A stretch of DNA of 9,289 nt from JBBSVE01 sp038233815 (GTDB taxonomy: Bacteria > Pseudomonadota > Alphaproteobacteria > Rhodobacterales > Rhodobacteraceae): contig JBBSVE010000120.1 of the NCBI GenBank assembly GCA_038233815.1, positions 1 to 9,289 on the forward strand, read 5' to 3'. Below the pieces are notes generated by a model that was not told where the DNA came from, ran no database searches, and saw only the letters and a list, made by a program, of their open reading frames with translations. The translations under genes and the position numbers were made by a program. Below, in pieces: positions 5,927 through 9,289 of this stretch (the first letter of the stretch is position 1; every line of letters begins with the position of its first letter).

Positions 5927-7900
5927 ATGGCCCGAATTTCCCTGACCTTCCCCGATGGCACGCAGCGCGATTACGACGCCGGCGTGACCCCCGCCGACGT
6001 GGCGCAGTCCATCGCCCCGAGCCTCGGCAAGAAGGCGATCTCCGCGCAGGTCGACGGCAAGCACCACGACCTGCAATGGCCGCTGGAGCGTGACGCCGCC
6101 ATCGCGATCAACACGATGGCCGACGATGCGCCAGCGCTGGAACTGATCCGCCACGATCTCGCCCACGTCATGGCCCGCGCGGTGCAGGAGATCTGGCCCG
6201 ACGTGCGTGTGACCATCGGCCCGGTCATCAAGGACGGCTGGTATTACGATTTCGACCGCGCCGAGCCCTTTACCCCCGAAGACCTCGGCGCCATCGAGGC
6301 CAAGATGAAGCAGATCATCAACGCCCGCGATCCGGTCCGCACCGAGGTCTGGGACCGCCCCCGCGCCATCGCGCACTACGAGGCGAAGGCCGAGCCCTAC
6401 AAGGTGGAGCTGATCGAGGCGATCCCCGGCAACGAGCCGCTTCGGATGTATTGGCACGGCGACTGGCAGGACCTCTGCCGCGGCCCGCATCTCCAGCACA
6501 CCGGCCAGCTTCCCGCCGACGCGTTCAAACTGATGTCGGTCGCGGGGGCCTATTGGCGAGGCGACAGCAACCGCCCCATGCTCCAGCGCATCTACGGCGT
6601 AGCGTTCCGCAACCGCGACGACCTCAAGGCGCACCTCACGATGCTGGAGGAGGCGGCCAAGCGCGACCACAGGAAGCTCGGCCGCGAGATGGACCTCTTC
6701 CACATGCAGGAAGAGGCGCCTGGACAGGTCTTTTGGCACCCGAATGGCTGGACGATCTACACCACGCTGCAGGACTACATGCGCAGGCGTCAGCGCGCGG
6801 GCGGCTATGTCGAGGTCAACACGCCCCAAGTGGTGAACCGCAAGCTCTGGGAGGCGTCGGGCCACTGGGCGAACTATCAGGAGCATATGTTCATCGTCGA
6901 GGTGGACGAGGATCACGCCCGCGAAAAGACCGTGAATGCGCTGAAACCGATGAACTGCCCCTGCCACGTGCAGATCTACAACGTCGGGCTGAAAAGCTAT
7001 CGCGACCTGCCACTTCGCATGGCCGAGTTCGGATCGTGCAGCCGCTACGAGCCGTCGGGTGCGCTCCACGGCATCATGCGGGTGCGCGGCTTCACGCAGG
7101 ACGACGCGCATATCTTCTGCCGCGAGGATCAGATCGAGGGTGAATGTGCGCGCTTTATCGAGTTCCTCTCCTCCGTCTATCACGATCTCGGGTTTGATAA
7201 ATTCGAGATCATGTTCGCCACCCGCCCCGAAAAACGCGTCGGCAGCGAGGAAAGCTGGGACCGGATGGAGGCGGCGCTGGAGAATGCAATCAAGGCTACC
7301 GGGCACTCCTACACGCCCGATCCCGGCGAGGGCGCGTTCTATGCGCCGAAGCTGGATTTCAAGCTGACCGACGCGATCGGTCGGGTCTGGCAGTGCGGCA
7401 CCTTCCAGGTCGACCCGAACCTGCCCGAGCGTCTTGACGCAACCTACATCGGTGAAGACGGCGCCAAGCACCGCCCCTACATGCTGCACCGGGCGACGCT
7501 GGGGAGCTTCGAGCGCTTCATCGGCATCCTGATCGAGAATTCGGCCGGCAAACTGCCCTTCTGGCTGGCGCCGCGTCAGGTCGTCGTGGCCTCCATCACG
7601 TCGGAGGCCGACGCCTACGTGCGCGAGGTGACGGAGGCGCTTGTGGCCGCGGGCGTGCGGGCGGAGGCGGATCTGCGCAACGAAAAGATCAACTACAAGG
7701 TCCGCGACCATTCGCTGGGGAAAGTGCCCGTTATCCTCGCCGTGGGCGCGCGCGAGGTGGCGGAGCGCACCGTCTCCGTCCGCCGGCTGGGAGAGACGCG
7801 GACCACCTCAGAAACCCTCGCCGACGCGCTGGCAACGCTTGCGGAGGAGGCCACGCCACCCGACCTGAAGCGCACCCGGAAAGGTGGACAAGCAACCTGA
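5927..7900 (+). CDS. thrS: Threonyl-tRNA synthetase
   Basis: A 657-residue class II aminoacyl-tRNA synthetase that charges tRNA-Thr in the cytoplasm. Residues 1-62 are a TGS domain. The editing domain, which removes mis-attached Ser, has HDLAH (His76, His80) and CRGPH (Cys184, His188). The catalytic core has motif 1 near 275-300, motif 2 around RYEPSG (Arg373) and motif 3 with HRATLGSFERFIGIL (521-535). Zinc ligands are Cys344 (MNC), His395 (DDAH) and His521, each exactly ten residues beyond the E. coli positions. The C-terminal anticodon-binding domain runs from about 550 (RQVVVASI) to 640. A Cys (346) replaces the common Gly two residues after zinc ligand Cys344. The ATG at 5927 has GAGGAGG five bases upstream and begins the TGS domain (MARISLTFPDG); further in-frame upstream sequence is non-homologous. 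The gene is complete. Confidence 0.98.
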   Translation: MARISLTFPDGTQRDYDAGVTPADVAQSIAPSLGKKAISAQVDGKHHDLQWPLERDAAIAINTMADDAPALELIRHDLAHVMARAVQEIWPDVRVTIGPVIKDGWYYDFDRAEPFTPEDLGAIEAKMKQIINARDPVRTEVWDRPRAIAHYEAKAEPYKVELIEAIPGNEPLRMYWHGDWQDLCRGPHLQHTGQLPADAFKLMSVAGAYWRGDSNRPMLQRIYGVAFRNRDDLKAHLTMLEEAAKRDHRKLGREMDLFHMQEEAPGQVFWHPNGWTIYTTLQDYMRRRQRAGGYVEVNTPQVVNRKLWEASGHWANYQEHMFIVEVDEDHAREKTVNALKPMNCPCHVQIYNVGLKSYRDLPLRMAEFGSCSRYEPSGALHGIMRVRGFTQDDAHIFCREDQIEGECARFIEFLSSVYHDLGFDKFEIMFATRPEKRVGSEESWDRMEAALENAIKATGHSYTPDPGEGAFYAPKLDFKLTDAIGRVWQCGTFQVDPNLPERLDATYIGEDGAKHRPYMLHRATLGSFERFIGILIENSAGKLPFWLAPRQVVVASITSEADAYVREVTEALVAAGVRAEADLRNEKINYKVRDHSLGKVPVILAVGAREVAERTVSVRRLGETRTTSETLADALATLAEEATPPDLKRTRKGGQAT

Positions 7901-8048
7901 CGGGGCGCGGCCGCCACCATCAAGCATCTTGATTTCCGTCTGGAAACTTGCATCATTTTAACGTGAGGATCGCTGGTTCGTTGGACCGGAGCATGTCTCA
8001 CGCGGAATGCCCTCAAGCGGGGCGATGAGAAGATGAAGGAGTGCTGGC
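7901..8048 (+). other. thrS-csp gap with possible csp promoter and long leader
   Basis: This 148-base gap has lower GC around 7925-7962 than its surroundings. A candidate promoter is TTGATT (7929-7934), a 16-base spacer and CATCAT (7951-7956), each matching four of six consensus bases. It would give a leader of about 85 bases, and cold-shock mRNAs often have long, structured leaders. CGTGAG (7962-7967) can pair with CTCACG (7997-8002), enclosing a 29-base loop. I see no convincing terminator after thrS. AAGGAG (8036-8041) is a clear ribosome site for the next gene. Confidence 0.35.
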
Positions 8049-8255
8049 ATGCCGACAGGCACCGTGAAGTGGTTCAATTCGACCAAGGGCTACGGGTTCA
8101 TAGCGCCCGATGACGGCAGCAAGGACATCTTTGTCCATATCTCCGCGGTGGAGCGGGCGGGGCTGACAGCACTCAACGACAACCAGAAGATCGGGTTCGA
8201 GATGCAGTCCGGCCGCGATGGCAAGATGTCTGCGGCCGACCTGCGCCTGATCTGA
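8049..8255 (+). CDS. Cold-shock domain protein (CspA family)
   Basis: A 68-residue single cold-shock domain that binds single-stranded RNA and DNA and can act as an RNA chaperone. It opens with MPTGTVKWFNSTKGYGFI, containing RNP1 (KGYGFI, residues 13-18). RNP2 is DIFVHIS (26-32). The surface aromatics Trp8, Phe9, Tyr15, Phe17, Phe28 and His30 expected in the nucleic-acid face are present. Length is normal for the family. AAGGAG lies seven bases before the ATG. It has a candidate promoter and leader of its own, so it need not be co-transcribed with thrS. It converges on the ArsC/Spx-type gene with only five bases between stops. Bacteria carry several paralogues; I cannot say whether this one is cold-induced or constitutive. 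Confidence 0.95.
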   Translation: MPTGTVKWFNSTKGYGFIAPDDGSKDIFVHISAVERAGLTALNDNQKIGFEMQSGRDGKMSAADLRLI

Positions 8256-8260
8256 CGCTC

Positions 8261-8578
8261 TCAGCGGTGGCGGGCGGCGATCTCGTCGCTCCACCCCAGC
8301 GTCAGACCGTTTTCGGACCGGATCACCGGGCGCTTCATCAGCGCAGGCTGCTGGCGGATCTGCTCGGCCGTGTCGGAAGCTTTGAGCCAGTCCGACGCCG
8401 CCCGCCATGTCGTCGATTGCCGGTTCACCAGCGTATCGCCAAATTCGCCGGTGAACTCCGCGAGGTCCGCATCCGACAAGGGCTCTGCCCGCACGTCGCG
8501 CAACGTCGGCGCATGGTCCGCGAGCGCCTTCATCGCCTTCTTGCAGGTGTCGCAGGTGGCAAGGCCGTAGACGATCAT
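8261..8578 (-). CDS. ArsC/Spx-family thioredoxin-fold protein (arsenate reductase-like)
   Basis: A 105-residue protein of the ArsC/Spx/YffB family. The N-terminal strand leads into a CxxC motif, ATCDTCKKA (Cys9 and Cys12), at the place of the catalytic Cys of arsenate reductase. ALMKRPVI (79-86) supplies the conserved Lys-Arg-Pro turn with Arg83 seen in the family. Family members reduce arsenate with glutathione or act as redox-sensing partners of RNA polymerase (Spx). The CxxC resembles the Spx switch, but YffB-like proteins of unknown role are the closest fit, so I would not call it a true arsenate reductase. No ars operon gene is nearby. CGGAGG lies eight bases before the ATG at 8576-8578. 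A candidate promoter is visible upstream. At 105 residues it is slightly shorter than usual but looks complete. Confidence 0.85.
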   Translation of the reverse strand: MIVYGLATCDTCKKAMKALADHAPTLRDVRAEPLSDADLAEFTGEFGDTLVNRQSTTWRAASDWLKASDTAEQIRQQPALMKRPVIRSENGLTLGWSDEIAARHR

Positions 8579-8610
8579 GCGGATATCCTCCGAGTGCGTT
8601 CCGCCCCGGA

Positions 8611-8638
8611 TCTATACCCGCAGCGGCCCCGCGATCAA
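8611..8638 (-). promoter_or_regulatory. Candidate promoter of the ArsC/Spx-type gene
   Basis: On the minus strand TTGATC (8638 to 8633), a 16-base spacer and TATAGA (8616 to 8611) each match four of six sigma-70 consensus bases. Transcription would start near 8604, leaving a short leader of about 25 bases that includes the CGGAGG ribosome site. The 140-base gap it lies in also serves the divergent glycosyltransferase gene, for which I see no good promoter. Confidence 0.45.
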
Positions 8639-8718
8639 GGTCCGGCGCCCCTTCTGTTCGGCCGACGCGCTTGCTACCGTGGTGGCAGAACTGACACCGA
8701 GCGGCAAGGAACGTCGGC

Positions 8719-9289
8719 ATGGGCCTTGCCTACAGCATCGTCATCGCGACCCGGAACCGGCCCGAGGCGCTGGCTCTCTCCGTCCCCCGTATGCTGGCGC
8801 AGAGCGTGCCGCCCGCGTGCGTCATCATTGCCGACAGTTCCGACGATCCGACGCAGAACCGCGCGCTTGCGGAACGCCTGACCCGCGGCACCGGTCTGTC
8901 GGTGGTCCACGCCGCCATGCCAGTCGGATCCGCGCTGCAACGCAATCTGGCGCTGGAAATGGTGGAGACGCCGGTCGTGGCGATGCCCGACGACGACAGC
9001 CTGATGCGCATCGATGCGATGGCACGGATCATGGCGGTGTATGAGCGCGACGCGGGCGGCCTCATCGGCGGGGTCGGCGGCTATGAACTGGCGCATCCCG
9101 ACGACGACATGCTTCCGGCGAGCGACCGCCCCGTTTGGCAGGTGTCGGGCAAGGAGAGCCTGCGCAAGAAGTCCCTAGGGCGCGTCATCCGCTGGGAAAG
9201 CCGTGTGGCGCCCGATCCGCTCAAGCTGCAGGGCCAGCGCAGGATCGCGGCGCGCGATGTGCCGCCGTGGCTGGTGGAGGTGGAGGCCA
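8719..9289 (+). CDS. Family 2 glycosyltransferase, N-terminal part (runs off right edge)
   Basis: An open frame of 190 codons with no stop before the window ends. It begins MGLAYSIVIATRNRPEAL, the usual first strand and nucleotide-binding loop of GT-A family 2 glycosyltransferases. VIIADSSDD (35-43) gives the conserved Asp39. RNLALE (75-80) fits the conserved region before the metal site. MPDDDS (89-94) is the DxD-type motif that binds the metal and nucleotide-sugar. These enzymes transfer a sugar from a nucleotide donor to a lipid, glycan or protein in the cytoplasm, often in exopolysaccharide or O-antigen synthesis; the acceptor cannot be told here. AAGGA lies eight bases before the ATG. 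The gene diverges from the ArsC/Spx-type gene and may begin a surface-polysaccharide cluster beyond the window. Confidence 0.85.
   Translation, partial: MGLAYSIVIATRNRPEALALSVPRMLAQSVPPACVIIADSSDDPTQNRALAERLTRGTGLSVVHAAMPVGSALQRNLALEMVETPVVAMPDDDSLMRIDAMARIMAVYERDAGGLIGGVGGYELAHPDDDMLPASDRPVWQVSGKESLRKKSLGRVIRWESRVAPDPLKLQGQRRIAARDVPPWLVEVEA

Noticed and set aside
5810..7711. Minus-strand open frame of 633 codons opposite thrS
   Set aside because: It lies entirely antisense to a clearly functional thrS and its start. Its His/Arg/Val/Leu-rich translation has no recognisable domain. Long antisense frames are expected in GC-rich genes with strong third-position bias.
7901..7960. Intrinsic terminator after thrS (TTTCC-GTCT-GGAAA near 7933-7946)
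   Set aside because: The stem is only five AT-rich pairs and has no adjacent T-run. It is too weak to call.
8577..9044. Plus-strand frames at 8577-9044 and 8267-8881
   Set aside because: They overlap the ArsC/Spx-type gene or the glycosyltransferase in other frames and have Arg-rich, motif-free translations. The frame from 8719 carries the glycosyltransferase motifs.
1..9289. Mobile element, CRISPR array, tRNA/rRNA gene or defence system
   Set aside because: I found no terminal inverted repeats with a transposase, no regularly spaced repeats, no tRNA-like cloverleaf and no defence-type domains. All sizeable frames are explained by conserved metabolic or housekeeping genes.

Overview
The window is GC-rich, densely coded bacterial chromosome. 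It looks like an alphaproteobacterium of the Rhodobacteraceae/Roseobacteraceae type. The evidence is the gene order phaZ-phaC-phaP-phaR with phaZ divergent, the short Ala/Met-rich phasin, the operators matching the PhaR target known from Paracoccus and Rhodobacter, and the character of the flanking housekeeping genes. I see no insertion sequence, prophage, CRISPR array, rRNA or tRNA, and no clear compositional break. The longest stretch without a gene is about 150 bases.

Region 1 (1-4094) is a polyhydroxyalkanoate (PHA) granule locus. On the minus strand, in transcription order, are phaC (class I PHA synthase, catalytic Cys337), phaP (phasin, granule coat protein) and the first 22 codons of phaR (PHA-responsive repressor), which runs off the left edge. 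On the plus strand, diverging from phaC, is phaZ (intracellular, cysteine-type PHA depolymerase). Together these make, coat, sense and degrade carbon-storage granules. The non-coding gaps carry a repeated palindrome CTGC-N3/4-GCAG: twice upstream of phaP, once in the phaC/phaZ gap, and once in a one-mismatch form upstream of phaR. This gives a readable local PhaR regulon. A strong intrinsic terminator separates phaP from phaR.

Region 2 (4104-5817, minus strand) holds two alpha/beta hydrolases separated by one base (TGAGATG junction). One is soluble and ABHD10-like; the other has an N-terminal membrane anchor. They converge on phaZ, and an 8-bp perfect hairpin covers both stop codons. Their substrates are unknown.

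Region 3 (5927-8255, plus strand) holds thrS (full-length threonyl-tRNA synthetase with editing domain and zinc site) and a single-domain cold-shock protein gene. Region 4 has a minus-strand ArsC/Spx-family thioredoxin-fold gene converging on the cold-shock gene, then a plus-strand family 2 glycosyltransferase that runs off the right edge.

Most of the window is recognisable conserved biology, and I found no convincing new system. The most informative signals are in the regulatory DNA of the PHA locus and in the uncharacterised hydrolase pair beside it.
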